From the NCBI RefSeq assembly GCF_029257255.1, contig NZ_JARICI010000009.1:88260-152259 (forward strand): DNA of 64,000 nucleotides. Reading direction: 5' to 3'. Both the position numbers and the translations under genes were made by a program. The notes beneath the pieces were generated by a model, which saw nothing but the letters and a program-made list of their open reading frames with translations, made no database searches and was not told where the DNA came from. Origin of the DNA: Sporosarcina sp. (GTDB taxonomy: Bacteria; Bacillota; Bacilli; Bacillales_A; Planococcaceae). Below, one piece after another: positions 54,887-63,843 of this stretch (position 1 is its first letter; each line of letters begins with the position of its first letter).

Positions 54887-56014
54887 TTAACGGACTGCGC
54901 AACGATTGGGTCCAATTTCCATTTCCGTTTGTTCTTCATCCGTAGGCATAATTTTACCCATGTTGACATGGCGAATTTCTTGGTATGCGTGAGGTTGCGG
55001 TGGTAAATTGTCTGTTACCATTGAACGGAACACCTTTTCGTCTTCTACATTTAAACCGTGGTTTTCAGCAAATAAGTCACCTAAACGTTTAGCCACAGTA
55101 CCATCTTCATTTAATTCATCAATGATCATAAAGTGTGCCGGACAAACAATTAAGTCTTCCGCTAAAGCACGGTAACGAACATATAATGATTCACGTAAAT
55201 CTGCTACCCAGTCCTCTGCTAAACCTGCTAAGTCAGGACGGCCGATCGAATCGATGAATAGGATATCACCTGTCAAAAGATATTTGCCGTCTACTACGAA
55301 TGAAGTAGATCCAATTGTATGACCTGGTGAATATACAGCGCCGACGTTAATTTGAGATGTACCGACTTTTACTGTTAAGCCATCTTCAAGTGGCGTATAG
55401 TCGTATACTACTTCTTCTGCATCTTTTGGTGGTAAATAATACGTTGCACCCGTTGCTGCAGCAATCGCACGTCCGCCTGAAATGTGATCCGCGTGTAAGT
55501 GCGTATCAAATACGTGTTTGATGGTAATATTCTTTTCTTCCGCAAACTTCGTAAAGACCTCTGTGAATCGAACCGCGTCAATAATGGCTGCTTCGTCTCC
55601 TGAAACTACCATATAAGATAGACATCCTTTGCCCAAGCGCACGAATTGGTATAACTCGCCCCCATCCGCTAGGTCACCTACTTTAATCGGCTCTAAGTAC
55701 ATGGACCAGGATTTCATGCCACCTTCAAGGTAGCCAACCGTTAGACCCGCGTCTGATAACATTTCTGCTACCATAACGGATGAACCTTCCTTGGCACAAA
55801 CCACTAACACGTCTTTGTCAGTTGGAATTCGAGGTAAAATTTCTTCTACACCGTCTAAAAGCTCGAAATACGGGATATTTAAGTAATCGAATTGATGCCC
55901 TTCAATTTTCCAGTCTTCAAATGCATCTGCGTTACGTACGTCTAAAATGAATAATTCCTTATTATCGATTACTTTTCGGGCTACATCTGCCGCTTTCCAC
56001 ATGTTTACTGTCAT
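54887..56014 (-). CDS. rhodanese-MBL persulfide dioxygenase-like fusion (YrkH-like)
   Basis: 375 residues from ATG 56014 (GGGGG upstream; a GTG at 56017 is equally possible). Residues 1-105 are a rhodanese with active Cys in VVCAKEGSS. Residues 120-350 are a metallo-beta-lactamase with [16 protein letters not shown] and SPGHTIGS metal motifs, as in ETHE1/CstB persulfide dioxygenases, which use Fe(II) to oxidise persulfides to sulfite or thiosulfate. CstB has the domains in the reverse order; this order matches Bacillus YrkH. An operator-like site lies just before the start. Confidence 0.9.
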   Translation of the reverse strand: MTVNMWKAADVARKVIDNKELFILDVRNADAFEDWKIEGHQFDYLNIPYFELLDGVEEILPRIPTDKDVLVVCAKEGSSVMVAEMLSDAGLTVGYLEGGMKSWSMYLEPIKVGDLADGGELYQFVRLGKGCLSYMVVSGDEAAIIDAVRFTEVFTKFAEEKNITIKHVFDTHLHADHISGGRAIAAATGATYYLPPKDAEEVVYDYTPLEDGLTVKVGTSQINVGAVYSPGHTIGSTSFVVDGKYLLTGDILFIDSIGRPDLAGLAEDWVADLRESLYVRYRALAEDLIVCPAHFMIIDELNEDGTVAKRLGDLFAENHGLNVEDEKVFRSMVTDNLPPQPHAYQEIRHVNMGKIMPTDEEQTEMEIGPNRCAVR

Positions 56015-56021
56015 CACTAAT

Positions 56022-56037
56022 TACCCCCATAGGTATA
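56022..56037. promoter_or_regulatory. CstR-type operator half-match before the dioxygenase gene
   Basis: TACCCCC-AT-AGGTATA resembles the ATACCCC-GGGGTAT sites nearby but is less symmetric. It overlaps the ribosome binding site region. Confidence 0.35.
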
Positions 56038-56091
56038 TAATTGTGTAAAATTTTTTCTTGGCAGAGAGGATCACCCCTCCAAACAAGCAAG

Positions 56092-56487
56092 TTAGAACGT
56101 TAATGTTGGTGCTGCGTCTTTTGCAAATTCTAAGAACGTCACAGCTCCGCCTACTTCAATATCTTCTACAAGATCAGCTTCAGTTAAGCCCATCACATCC
56201 ATCGTCATTTGACAAGCAATGAATTTCACACCAAGCTCCTGCGCCATTTCCACTAATTCGGGGATAGTTGGTATTTGTGCTTTCGCAAAACCTTCAGCGA
56301 AATGTTCTCTCCCTGCCGGCATTTCTAATGCTTGCATGCCTTGTTTATGAATTAAGTTTAAGCCTTCAAATGTGAAGAAAATTTCCACTTCTTTCTCTGA
56401 AGCTGCTGCTGCTGTTGCAATATTGAATACTTTATAAGCGTCGAATAATCCACCGTTTGATGCGATAATTGCTACTTTTTTTGACAT
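56092..56487 (-). CDS. DsrE/DsrF-like sulfur relay protein
   Basis: 131 residues, alpha/beta DsrE fold: VAIIASNGGLFDAYKVFNIATAAAA opening, and a conserved Cys at FIACQMTMDVMGL that may carry sulfur. Closely resembles the C-terminal part of the 158-residue DsrE paralogue at 57416-57892. 14 bases separate it from the TusA-rhodanese gene upstream. Confidence 0.88.
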   Translation of the reverse strand: MSKKVAIIASNGGLFDAYKVFNIATAAAASEKEVEIFFTFEGLNLIHKQGMQALEMPAGREHFAEGFAKAQIPTIPELVEMAQELGVKFIACQMTMDVMGLTEADLVEDIEVGGAVTFLEFAKDAAPTLTF

Positions 56488-56500
56488 GATATTTCCTCCA

Positions 56501-57061
56501 TTACAGTTCTTTTGATAATTCGCCTGTCCAGCCCGTCATACCAGGCAGAACATTATATACTTTTGTGAAGCCGGCTTTAGCCAGTGTCTTGGCCGCCATA
56601 TCAGAACGCGTACCTGTACGACAAATGACGTAAATCTCTTGATTCATATCCAGTTCTTTCATGCGCATTTCTAATTCACCCATTGGTATGGATTTTGCAC
56701 CTGGCACATGACCAAACGCGAACTCTGCTGCTTCACGGACATCTAAAATAAGTCCATCTCGATTTACGATTTCTTCATTAGCAATGGTTGCCTCAAATGT
56801 TTTTTCCTCTTGCTCAGACGTCTCAGGATTGCACTTACGAATGTAGTGGAATAAAATTTCCCCTACCTCCGATGTCCCAATATATTGGTGGCCCACTGTT
56901 TTTGCCCAAGCCGCTAAGTCCGCTTTTGATCCTTTATCCGTAGCTTGTACCTCTAATACTTGACCTTCTTCCAGCTCATTCATCGCTTTTTTTGTTCTAA
57001 CGATCGGCATGGGACAAGCTAAACCCTTTGCATCTAGTTGCACATCTGCTTTTACTACCAA
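56501..57061 (-). CDS. TusA-rhodanese fusion (YrkF-like)
   Basis: 186 residues from TTG 57061 (GAGGAGG seven bases upstream). Residues 5-75: TusA domain with LACPMPIVR. Residues 95-186: rhodanese with active loop CRTGTRS. The fusion likely passes sulfane sulfur from rhodanese to the carrier Cys in one protein. An operator-like site at 57076 sits in the 46-base gap upstream, so it may have its own promoter. Confidence 0.92.
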   Translation of the reverse strand: MVVKADVQLDAKGLACPMPIVRTKKAMNELEEGQVLEVQATDKGSKADLAAWAKTVGHQYIGTSEVGEILFHYIRKCNPETSEQEEKTFEATIANEEIVNRDGLILDVREAAEFAFGHVPGAKSIPMGELEMRMKELDMNQEIYVICRTGTRSDMAAKTLAKAGFTKVYNVLPGMTGWTGELSKEL

Positions 57062-57075
57062 CGGTCTTCCTCCTC

Positions 57076-57091
57076 ATACCACACGGGGTAT
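57076..57091. promoter_or_regulatory. CstR-type operator
   Basis: ATACC-ACACG-GGGTAT, imperfectly symmetric, between the rhodanese and TusA-rhodanese genes. Matches the other sites in the cluster at the ATACC/GGGGTAT arms. Confidence 0.45.
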
Positions 57092-57107
57092 ATTTTTAGT
57101 TAAAAAT

Positions 57108-57407
57108 TTATTGTACGTCTCCAGCCCAATCCAACATACCGCCGACCATGTTTGTTACGTCATAACCATGTGATGTTAAAAAGTTGGTAGCTTGACCACT
57201 TCTGGCACCCGAACGGCAAACCATGATGTAGGGCTTACTTTTATCTAATTCATGCATACGAAATTCAAGTAATCCCAGGGGAATATTGTTAATACCAGGG
57301 ATATGACCTTCTGAGACTTCTGCTGCCTCACGAACATCGATTACATTTACTTGCTCACCAGCTGTTATTTTTTCTTGAAGTGCTTTTGCTGTAATTTCTT
57401 TCATCAT
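57108..57407 (-). CDS. single-domain rhodanese
   Basis: 99 residues. Active-site loop CRSGARS near residue 69 (active Cys), with the typical VNVIDVREAAEVSEGHIPG opening and DWAGDV at the end. Moves sulfur to thiols or cyanide. Overlaps no gene; eight bases past the DsrE gene. Confidence 0.92.
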   Translation of the reverse strand: MMKEITAKALQEKITAGEQVNVIDVREAAEVSEGHIPGINNIPLGLLEFRMHELDKSKPYIMVCRSGARSGQATNFLTSHGYDVTNMVGGMLDWAGDVQ

Positions 57408-57415
57408 TACTCCTC

Positions 57416-57892
57416 CTAGATAAATAAATTCACATTCCCATCCTCTGCGTCAGCTAGATAAGCAGCCACACCAGCATATTCAATTCCATCTACTAATTCT
57501 TCTTGTTGTAGGCCTAATAAATCCATTGTCATTGTACATGTCACAATTTTAACCTCTTGCTCCTGCGCCATGTCAATTAGTTGCGTTAACGTTAGGGCAT
57601 TGTGCTTGGTCACTACATGTTTAATCATTTTTGGTCCCATACCAGCCATATGCATATTCGATAAGCCCAGCTGTTCCGCCCCTCGCGGCATCATTTTGGC
57701 AAACAATTTTTCAAGAATGCCTTTCTTCACTACTACCGGCTCTTGTTTACGCAGGACGTTGATACCCCAGAATGTATGGAAGATGGTTACTTCATGATCA
57801 TAAGCCGCCGCTCCATTAGCAATTATATAAGCTGCCATTGCCTTGTCATAATCTCCGCTAAATAAAACGATCGTTGTTCTTTTCTTTTCCAT
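57416..57892 (-). CDS. DsrE-family sulfur relay protein (YrkE-like)
   Basis: 158 residues: TTIVLFSGDYDKAMAAYIIANGAAAY opening, a longer middle with KKGILEKLFAKMMPRGAEQLG, and a conserved Cys in IVTCTMTMDLLGL. First gene of the structural part of the persulfide operon; CstR operators lie in the 555-base gap upstream. Confidence 0.9.
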   Translation of the reverse strand: MEKKRTTIVLFSGDYDKAMAAYIIANGAAAYDHEVTIFHTFWGINVLRKQEPVVVKKGILEKLFAKMMPRGAEQLGLSNMHMAGMGPKMIKHVVTKHNALTLTQLIDMAQEQEVKIVTCTMTMDLLGLQQEELVDGIEYAGVAAYLADAEDGNVNLFI

Positions 57893-58210
57893 ATTCGTCT
57901 CCCTTTAAATACCTATACTATTGGTACTCTATTTTGAACAATATTAAGCGCTTGCTTTTAGCGACTTTTCCATAGTAGTACATTTACAGTTTCATGGATT
58001 TGAGTATTATTAACATTCTACTTACGATGACGCTGATTATACGATTTACCAGCACGAGCAGAAGAATGTCGGGAATGAAATCTTTACATTTCTTTCCTTC
58101 TCCCACGAGACGTAAAATCCCTCGCAATTAGCCTTCTCTCTCTTAAATAAGGCTTTTTGTTTTCGCTTCGTAATCATTTGGTCAACTTCTTCGTTGCAGT
58201 TACTATTCAC

Positions 58211-58239
58211 ACTTTATACCCCTAGGGGTATAAAGTCAA
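58211..58239 (-). promoter_or_regulatory. persulfide operon promoter with CstR operator in the spacer
   Basis: Minus strand: -35 TTGACT (58239-58234), 17-base spacer, -10 TAAAGT (58216-58211). Positions 58211-58236 are one perfect palindrome with 13-base arms centred on CCCCTAGGGG. CsoR-family repressors such as CstR bind this kind of G/C-tract operator, so binding would block RNA polymerase directly. Confidence 0.7.
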
Positions 58240-58394
58240 CTAGAAAGATTACTCTCTTTTAGCAAAAATATTTCAAGTTCCAGGCGCCAGTACCTCTAGG
58301 TAGTATCATGCCGAATGCTTTATCATAGTCACTACTGATTACTGCGTTTACTGATTTCTTCTGTTCAAACGTTTACTCTCAACTCGCCACTCTA

Positions 58395-58412
58395 TATACA
58401 TAACGGGGTATA
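58395..58412. promoter_or_regulatory. CstR-type operator, one arm degenerate
   Basis: TATACATAAC-GGGGTATA has one good arm. It lies just past the cstR gene end. Confidence 0.35.
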
Positions 58413-58447
58413 ATGCAATGAATAAAAAAAGAGTCAAGCACAAATGC

Positions 58448-58711
58448 TTATCGACTCTTTACCAGCAATTCCACCGCTTCGCTAATAATTGATTCATGTG
58501 TTTTGTCGTCTGTTTCATCCAAGTTTTCCATGCACGCAATTAAATTGGAACTGACAATTACGCCGATTGTGCGGTCAATGGCTGAACGGCTTGCAGACAG
58601 CTGTGTAATGACTTCTTTACAGTCCTTGCCCTCTTCCATCATACGCAGCACACCTTTAATCTGCCCATCAATACGCTTCAAACGATTCTTCACTTTATCA
58701 TCGTATTCCAT
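58448..58711 (-). CDS. cstR: CstR persulfide-sensing repressor (CsoR family)
   Basis: 87 residues from ATG 58711, the start that aligns with known CstR (a GTG at 58720 lies upstream). All-helical CsoR fold. It keeps the two reactive Cys (C31 in EGKDCKEV, C60 in NLIACME), and the copper-binding His of CsoR is Asn (N56), the known mark of CstR. Persulfides crosslink the Cys pair and release DNA. It controls the persulfide cluster downstream and probably itself. Confidence 0.9.
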   Translation of the reverse strand: MEYDDKVKNRLKRIDGQIKGVLRMMEEGKDCKEVITQLSASRSAIDRTIGVIVSSNLIACMENLDETDDKTHESIISEAVELLVKSR

Positions 58712-58742
58712 AAGTTTCACCGCCCTTTTATTACCTCCAGAT

Positions 58743-58760
58743 TATACCCCACGAGGTATA
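58743..58760 (-). promoter_or_regulatory. cstR promoter operator
   Basis: TATACCCC-AC-GAGGTATA lies within a minus-strand promoter (-35 TTGACA at about 58766-58761, -10 TAATCT or TATAAT downstream). It indicates autoregulation. Confidence 0.6.
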
Positions 58761-58958
58761 TTGTCAAATCAACTGCATGACTCTATATGCTATATCTAAT
58801 GTCAATATGAAGTCACCTACCATTCGACAGGTTTCTACTATTCTGAAATTTTTCCCGATATATGTTATACTACTTATAGTAAGCTATTGTACGTCTTCCG
58901 TCTTTTCGCTGCAACATGTGAAACTGACGAGATATTACTACTGAAGGAGTTGATTCGA

Positions 58959-59180
58959 TTGGCATTTCCGCGCAAAGATCGTCCGATTTCCGATTTCGTG
59001 GCCTCAAGATATGTAGATGAAGTCATTTCCTTCAACCGCAATGAACACGAGGTTTCCGGAACGATTCACAAGATTCTCGAAAACTCCGTCATTGTTAAGA
59101 TTTCTGATTCAGACGCAGAACAAATTGGAGCAGCATCCAATATGACTGTTGTCGCACATAAAAATTATACGGTGATGTAA
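58959..59180 (+). CDS. DUF2187-family protein
   Basis: 73 residues from TTG 58959 (AAGGAG nine bases upstream; the open frame begins earlier without a site). Ends in NMTVVAHKNYTVM, with SGTIHKILENSVIVKI before it, the KOW-like pattern of DUF2187. Small cytosolic protein of unknown role, common in Bacillales. Followed by a terminator. Confidence 0.8.
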   Translation: MAFPRKDRPISDFVASRYVDEVISFNRNEHEVSGTIHKILENSVIVKISDSDAEQIGAASNMTVVAHKNYTVM

Positions 59181-59190
59181 CCCTCAACAT

Positions 59191-59221
59191 GCCTTGCAGC
59201 AGTCTGCAGGGCTATTTTTTT
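59191..59221 (+). terminator. rho-independent terminator
   Basis: Stem GCC-TGCAG / CTGCA-GGC followed by a T-run. Confidence 0.75.
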
Positions 59222-59247
59222 GCAGAAAACTGGCAGAATGGAGCGTT

Positions 59248-60126
59248 TCACACAAGCAGCCGGCTGAGCTCCCGTTTACTTCGCCAATTAACGAGGAATA
59301 TACCCAGGCTGATCAACAGTCCTCCTGTAATCAGCGAATAGGATAGCTTTTCATCCAGCAGCACCCAGCCGCTCAGCGTGCCGAAAAACGGTGCCAGAAA
59401 TAAAAAAGCACTTGTTCTCTCAGGATTGCCGGTCTGCAGCAAATAAAACCAAATTGAGAATTGAATAATTGAAGCCGCAATTGCCAACCAGGCCAGTATA
59501 CCAAGGGATAATGCATTCATTTCAAAGAATGGTTCTTCCAATAAAAAGCTCGCGATAAATAGAATCAAACCACCGAACAGCATCTGATAAGCGGTCATCA
59601 CCCATGTATCAAAACGATAGCCGTGTAGTTTGACAATCAATGTCGAGCACGCCCAGGCAATAGCCGACATAAAACCCAGCACTGTCCCGATCCTCAGGTC
59701 GAGATGCGCTCCCATCGTAATGAAAACGCCGAAAAGTCCACAGATTACGCCGATCCATTGCTGCAGCCGATAGCGTATGCGCAATACAAGTGTGCCGATG
59801 ACGACAACCAGCAGAGGATTCGTAAACGTCAATATAGATGTTTCACCAGACGTGATGGTCCGCAAGGCGATAAAGATACAGCCCATAACGGCAGCCGTCT
59901 GCAGTGAGCCGATCAGGACGAGCCACTTCCACTCTCCAAGCTTTTTAGGGTGCGGCTTCTTCAAAATCTTGACGACAATCGCCATAATCACGCCGGCAAT
60001 TGTAAAGCGAAGCGCCACCAGTAATAGCGGTGAGGAATATTCGAGACCGATTTTACCGACGGCAAACGACGAACCCATCAGCGCTGTCGTCACAATAACC
60101 AGAAATCCAAATAAAAATTTATTCAT
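59248..60126 (-). CDS. EamA/DMT-family transporter
   Basis: 292 residues, ten helices in two EamA repeats (first: SSFAVGKIGLEYSSPLLLVALRF; second: GTVLGFMSAIAWACSTLIVK). Related to YdcZ/RhaT-type metabolite exporters. Substrate unknown. Single gene. Confidence 0.88.
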   Translation of the reverse strand: MNKFLFGFLVIVTTALMGSSFAVGKIGLEYSSPLLLVALRFTIAGVIMAIVVKILKKPHPKKLGEWKWLVLIGSLQTAAVMGCIFIALRTITSGETSILTFTNPLLVVVIGTLVLRIRYRLQQWIGVICGLFGVFITMGAHLDLRIGTVLGFMSAIAWACSTLIVKLHGYRFDTWVMTAYQMLFGGLILFIASFLLEEPFFEMNALSLGILAWLAIAASIIQFSIWFYLLQTGNPERTSAFLFLAPFFGTLSGWVLLDEKLSYSLITGGLLISLGIFLVNWRSKRELSRLLV

Positions 60127-60273
60127 ATGTTCACTTCCTTTCCCATGACCGACAACTCGCTAATTTTGTCTTATCTATAACTTTCAGGCATGAATCCATA
60201 AATAAGAAGTATTAGAGTTACGAAATATAAAGCATTACAATATAGAGTATCATGCTTGAAAGGATGAAGTATA

Positions 60274-61233
60274 TTGTTAATTCAAACAAATGAAAAATTC
60301 TGGTCAGGCCGGACAGATAGCGAAACGGAGAGAGCCGCATTTCGCATGCATCAAATTGTACAGCTTTCCGCTCCAAAGGAAAGCGTTTCCAATAGAACTT
60401 GTACATTAATTGGATTTTCATCTGAAGAAGGTGTACGTCGAAATAATGGCAGACTGGGTGCTGCAGAAGGCCCGAATGCTCTGCGCAGCGAGCTTGCAAA
60501 ACTGCCTTGGCGCATGCCAGCTGACTGTCAGTTGATAGACGCAGGCACCGTCGTATGTGAAGGCAATCAGCTTGAACAGGCCCAGGCTGAGCTCGGTGCT
60601 ACCGTATGCGACAGCCTGTCAAAACAGAGTAAACCCGTTATTTTAGGCGGTGGTCATGAAACTGCTTACGGCCATTACTTAGGTGTCCGCGAATTCATTG
60701 GTCCCGACAAAAAACTTGGTGTAATAAATATCGATGCGCATTTTGACTTGCGCAGCTACGAAGAACAGCCTTCTTCCGGCACGATGTTCAAGCAAATGCT
60801 CGATTCGGATCAAAACGTGGAATACTTGGTGCTCGGTATTCAGGAGTTTGGCAATACTGACATTCTATTTAATGAAGCTGATGCTAAAGGTGTAACCTAT
60901 GTATTAGAACAAGATATCACATCAGGTATATTGGACGAAACTTTGCAGAAAATCAGTTTTTTCATTGATAAACAGGACTATGTTTTGTTAACATTATGCT
61001 CAGATGTATTGAATTCGGCAGTAGCTCCAGGTGTGAGTGCTCCTTCTCCATTTGGATTGGATCCGCTCATTGTACGAACATTTATTCAAACCGTAGCTTC
61101 CCACGAGAAAACCCTTTCATTCGACATCTCAGAAATAAATCCAGCACTTGATCATCACAATCAGACGGTCAAACTGGGCGCCTACTTAACAAATGAAGCA
61201 ATCGTTGCATTGATGGGAGGAAGAAACACATGA
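60274..61233 (+). CDS. hutG: formimidoylglutamase (ureohydrolase family)
   Basis: 319 residues from TTG 60274 (AAAGGATG upstream). Mn2+ ligands fit GGGHETAYGH, NIDAHFDLR and LCSDVLNSAVAPGVSAP, the arginase-family pattern. The SAPSPFGLDP stretch fits HutG, which splits N-formimidoyl-glutamate into glutamate and formamide in histidine breakdown. Other hut genes are not here. The stop overlaps gltS by four bases, so glutamate release and transport are coupled. Confidence 0.88.
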   Translation: MLIQTNEKFWSGRTDSETERAAFRMHQIVQLSAPKESVSNRTCTLIGFSSEEGVRRNNGRLGAAEGPNALRSELAKLPWRMPADCQLIDAGTVVCEGNQLEQAQAELGATVCDSLSKQSKPVILGGGHETAYGHYLGVREFIGPDKKLGVINIDAHFDLRSYEEQPSSGTMFKQMLDSDQNVEYLVLGIQEFGNTDILFNEADAKGVTYVLEQDITSGILDETLQKISFFIDKQDYVLLTLCSDVLNSAVAPGVSAPSPFGLDPLIVRTFIQTVASHEKTLSFDISEINPALDHHNQTVKLGAYLTNEAIVALMGGRNT

Positions 61234-62420
61234 CGTTTGAGTTAAATCAAATTACTACGCTTTTTCTGGCATTAGCTTTACTGACAATAGGAACTCTCCT
61301 CGTACGTAAAGTCAGAGTTCTCCAAAAATTCTGTATACCCGCCCCTGTTGTAGGCGGGTTACTTTTTGCCCTTTTAGCGACTATTTTGAAGTATTTCGAT
61401 TTGGTGAGCTTCAAATTAGACACATCTTTGCAAAACCTATTCATGCTGACGTTCTTCACTACAGTCGGTTTAGGTGCAAGTTTCCGCCTTATTCGTCTCG
61501 GCGGAAAACTGCTGATCATTTATTGGGTCGCCTGTAGTTTTTTGGCGTTGGCTCAAAACGCGATCGGTGTATCGATGTCCTATCTGTTTAATCTGCATCC
61601 GCTTATCGGAATGATGGCAGGAGCCGTTTCGATGGAAGGCGGTCACGGCGGTGCGACAGCCTACGGAGAAACGCTTGAAAGTCTCGGAATTGATTCGGCC
61701 CTGTCCGTCGGGATTGCAGCCGCTACATTCGGACTCGTAGCGGGCGGTCTGATCGGTGGTCCAATCGTCAAATACTTGATTAACAAGTATGACTTGAAGT
61801 CAACGGAAACCGAGCATGAGGAAGCATATTCTCCAGAGGCACTTGAGGAACCGATCCACACGGATAACTTCTTGACCCAAGTTTTGTTGATTACGCTCTG
61901 TATCGCAGGCGGTACGTTCATCGGCGATCTGTTCTCCGATGCGACCGGTTTTGTCATGCCTGGCTACGTGGGTGCGATGTTTGTTGCGGTTATCGTACGT
62001 AATGTCGTTGACCGCGTTAAAGAAGATGCTGTGCACATGAAGAGTATCAATTTGATCGGCGATGTATCGCTGGGGATTTTCTTATCAATGGCACTCATGA
62101 GCATCAAGCTATGGGAAGTCGCTGATTTAGCATTGCCATTGCTGATCATCGTTTTCGTGCAAGTCATATTCGTCGTGCTCTTTTCGATTTTCGTCTTGTT
62201 CCGTCTACTCGGCAAAGATTACGATGCAGCAGTAATGATCGCGGGTTTTGCAGGCCACGGACTTGGTGCAACACCGAATGCGATGGCGAATATGGCCGCA
62301 GTCACCAGCCGTTATGGTCCTTCGCGTAAAGCATTCTTAATTGTACCGATCGTTGGTGCATTCCTAATCGATGTCGTATCGATGCCGATTATCATCACGA
62401 CGATTAATATATTTAGCTGA
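61230..62420 (+). CDS. gltS: sodium/glutamate symporter
   Basis: 396 residues, ten to twelve helices in two inverted repeats. GltS hallmarks: VSMEGGHGGATAYGETLESLGI and AGFAGHGLGATPNAMANM, the two re-entrant loops that bind Na+ and glutamate. Translationally coupled to hutG. It fits a role in uptake or balance of glutamate. Confidence 0.93.
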   Translation: MTFELNQITTLFLALALLTIGTLLVRKVRVLQKFCIPAPVVGGLLFALLATILKYFDLVSFKLDTSLQNLFMLTFFTTVGLGASFRLIRLGGKLLIIYWVACSFLALAQNAIGVSMSYLFNLHPLIGMMAGAVSMEGGHGGATAYGETLESLGIDSALSVGIAAATFGLVAGGLIGGPIVKYLINKYDLKSTETEHEEAYSPEALEEPIHTDNFLTQVLLITLCIAGGTFIGDLFSDATGFVMPGYVGAMFVAVIVRNVVDRVKEDAVHMKSINLIGDVSLGIFLSMALMSIKLWEVADLALPLLIIVFVQVIFVVLFSIFVLFRLLGKDYDAAVMIAGFAGHGLGATPNAMANMAAVTSRYGPSRKAFLIVPIVGAFLIDVVSMPIIITTINIFS

Positions 62421-62423
62421 CAT

Positions 62424-62459
62424 GAAGCTGCCTGGAATTACATCCAGGCAGCTTTTTTA
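62424..62459 (+). terminator. rho-independent terminator of hutG-gltS
   Basis: Stem GAAGCTGCCTGG / CCAGGCAGCTTT followed by a T-run. Confidence 0.92.
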
Positions 62460-62558
62460 TGATAAAGTCCATATAATTGTGTAAAAAGAAAAAGGGCCAA
62501 TATTTACCCTCATGATACAATGTTTTCAACCACGATAAACATCTAAGGAGAGGTAAAT

Positions 62559-63725
62559 ATGACCCAGCTTAATTTTAACTTAAATATGGATACTTTAAAA
62601 GACTCTTTAATGAAATCCAATTTAGACGATGTGATGAAATCTGCCATGGTTCTTGTGTTAAATGAATTCATGGAAAAAGAACGTGATGATTATTTACAGG
62701 TTCAATCGCACGAACGGTCCATCGAACGCACGGACTACCGCAATGGCTATTACGAACGAGATCTTATGATCAGTATTGGGAAGATCAGGTTACGGGTTCC
62801 AAGAACCCGGTTTGGAGATTTTTCACCTTCCATCTTCGAAAAGTATGCCCGCTGCGATCAAGCGATGGTTCTTTCTATGCTTGAAATGTTTGTAAATGGA
62901 GTATCCACTCGGAAAGTTTCAGCGATCGTCCAGACTCTTTGTGGAGAAGACGTCTCGAAATCGTTCGTATCTTCTCTGACTAGTAAATTGGATCCGCTGG
63001 TGAATGAGTGGGTGAATCGCCCGCTGAATACATTTGTATTTGAGTATCTTTTTGTGGATGCGATGTACATTAAGGTGCGTGAATACAATAAAGTGGTGTC
63101 AAAAGCTGTCTACATTGCCACAGCACTAGACGATCAAGGATATCGGTATGTGATTGGGTTACATATTGATCATGTAGAGAGTTTTGAAAGTTGGAGTAAG
63201 TTTTTTCAACTGCTGAAATCTAGAGGTTTATCCTCACCAAAACTAACTATTTCTGACGCTCATAAAGGACTGGTGAAGGCAATTGAAAGAGAATTTATCG
63301 GTACTTCTTGGCAACGCTGCAACGTTCATTTTAAGCGGAATATCGTCACTACATTTCCTAAAAAGGACTCGACAGAGGCGCGGAAACTGTTAAAACGTAT
63401 TTTTGATGCAGATACACCAGAAGAGGCGCGTACATTGAAGCAAGAGCTTTTCGACAGCTTCTCAGAGGATCCTAAGTATCAAAAGGGGTTAAAGATTCTA
63501 GATGAAGGATTCGAAGATTCCCTACAATTCATGAATTTCCCAAGTAAGGTGCGTGTTCATATCCGAAGCACCAATTCTCTAGAACGACTTAATCAGGAGG
63601 TACGAAGAAGAGAAAGAGTGATACGGATCTTCCCGAACCATCAATCTGCTTTTCGATTAATTGGTGCGGTGCTCATGGAGTACGACAAACAATTACGTAC
63701 AAAAAATAAGAGATATAGTCTTTAA
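62559..63725 (+). CDS. IS256-family transposase
   Basis: 388 residues (AAGGAGAGG site). Mutator-type DDE domain: FVDAMYIKVRE carries the first Asp, ISDAHKGL the second, and RSTNSLERLNQEVRRRERV the Glu region. N-terminal DNA-binding part has DYRNGYYERDLMISIGKIRL. Full length without breaks, so the element may be active. Confidence 0.95.
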   Translation: MTQLNFNLNMDTLKDSLMKSNLDDVMKSAMVLVLNEFMEKERDDYLQVQSHERSIERTDYRNGYYERDLMISIGKIRLRVPRTRFGDFSPSIFEKYARCDQAMVLSMLEMFVNGVSTRKVSAIVQTLCGEDVSKSFVSSLTSKLDPLVNEWVNRPLNTFVFEYLFVDAMYIKVREYNKVVSKAVYIATALDDQGYRYVIGLHIDHVESFESWSKFFQLLKSRGLSSPKLTISDAHKGLVKAIEREFIGTSWQRCNVHFKRNIVTTFPKKDSTEARKLLKRIFDADTPEEARTLKQELFDSFSEDPKYQKGLKILDEGFEDSLQFMNFPSKVRVHIRSTNSLERLNQEVRRRERVIRIFPNHQSAFRLIGAVLMEYDKQLRTKNKRYSL

Positions 63726-63740
63726 GTTGGAGGTTCAGAA

Positions 63741-63843
63741 CCATATCCATCCATGGAGTGTCCTGCATCCAGCGAAAGTTGTCAAGAGGAACCCGCTCTT
63801 GACAACCTTCACTGGATACAGAGAATTTAACTCATGGATATGG
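63741..63843. repeat. long hairpin between transposase and right IS end
   Basis: Outer arms CCATATCCAT/ATGGATATGG (63741-63750, 63834-63843) are perfect, and inner arms 63767-63788 and 63796-63817 match in 20 of 22 positions around a seven-base loop. It may be a strong terminator for the transposase transcript or a regulatory structure of the IS. Confidence 0.65.

Larger units (their letters stand above)
57893..58447. other. regulatory gap between cstR and the persulfide operon
   Basis: No supported gene in these 555 bases. It holds a perfect CstR-type operator within a promoter (58211-58239) and a second site at 58395-58412. The remaining leader of about 320 bases before the DsrE gene shows short T-rich stretches but no known riboswitch. 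Confidence 0.5.
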
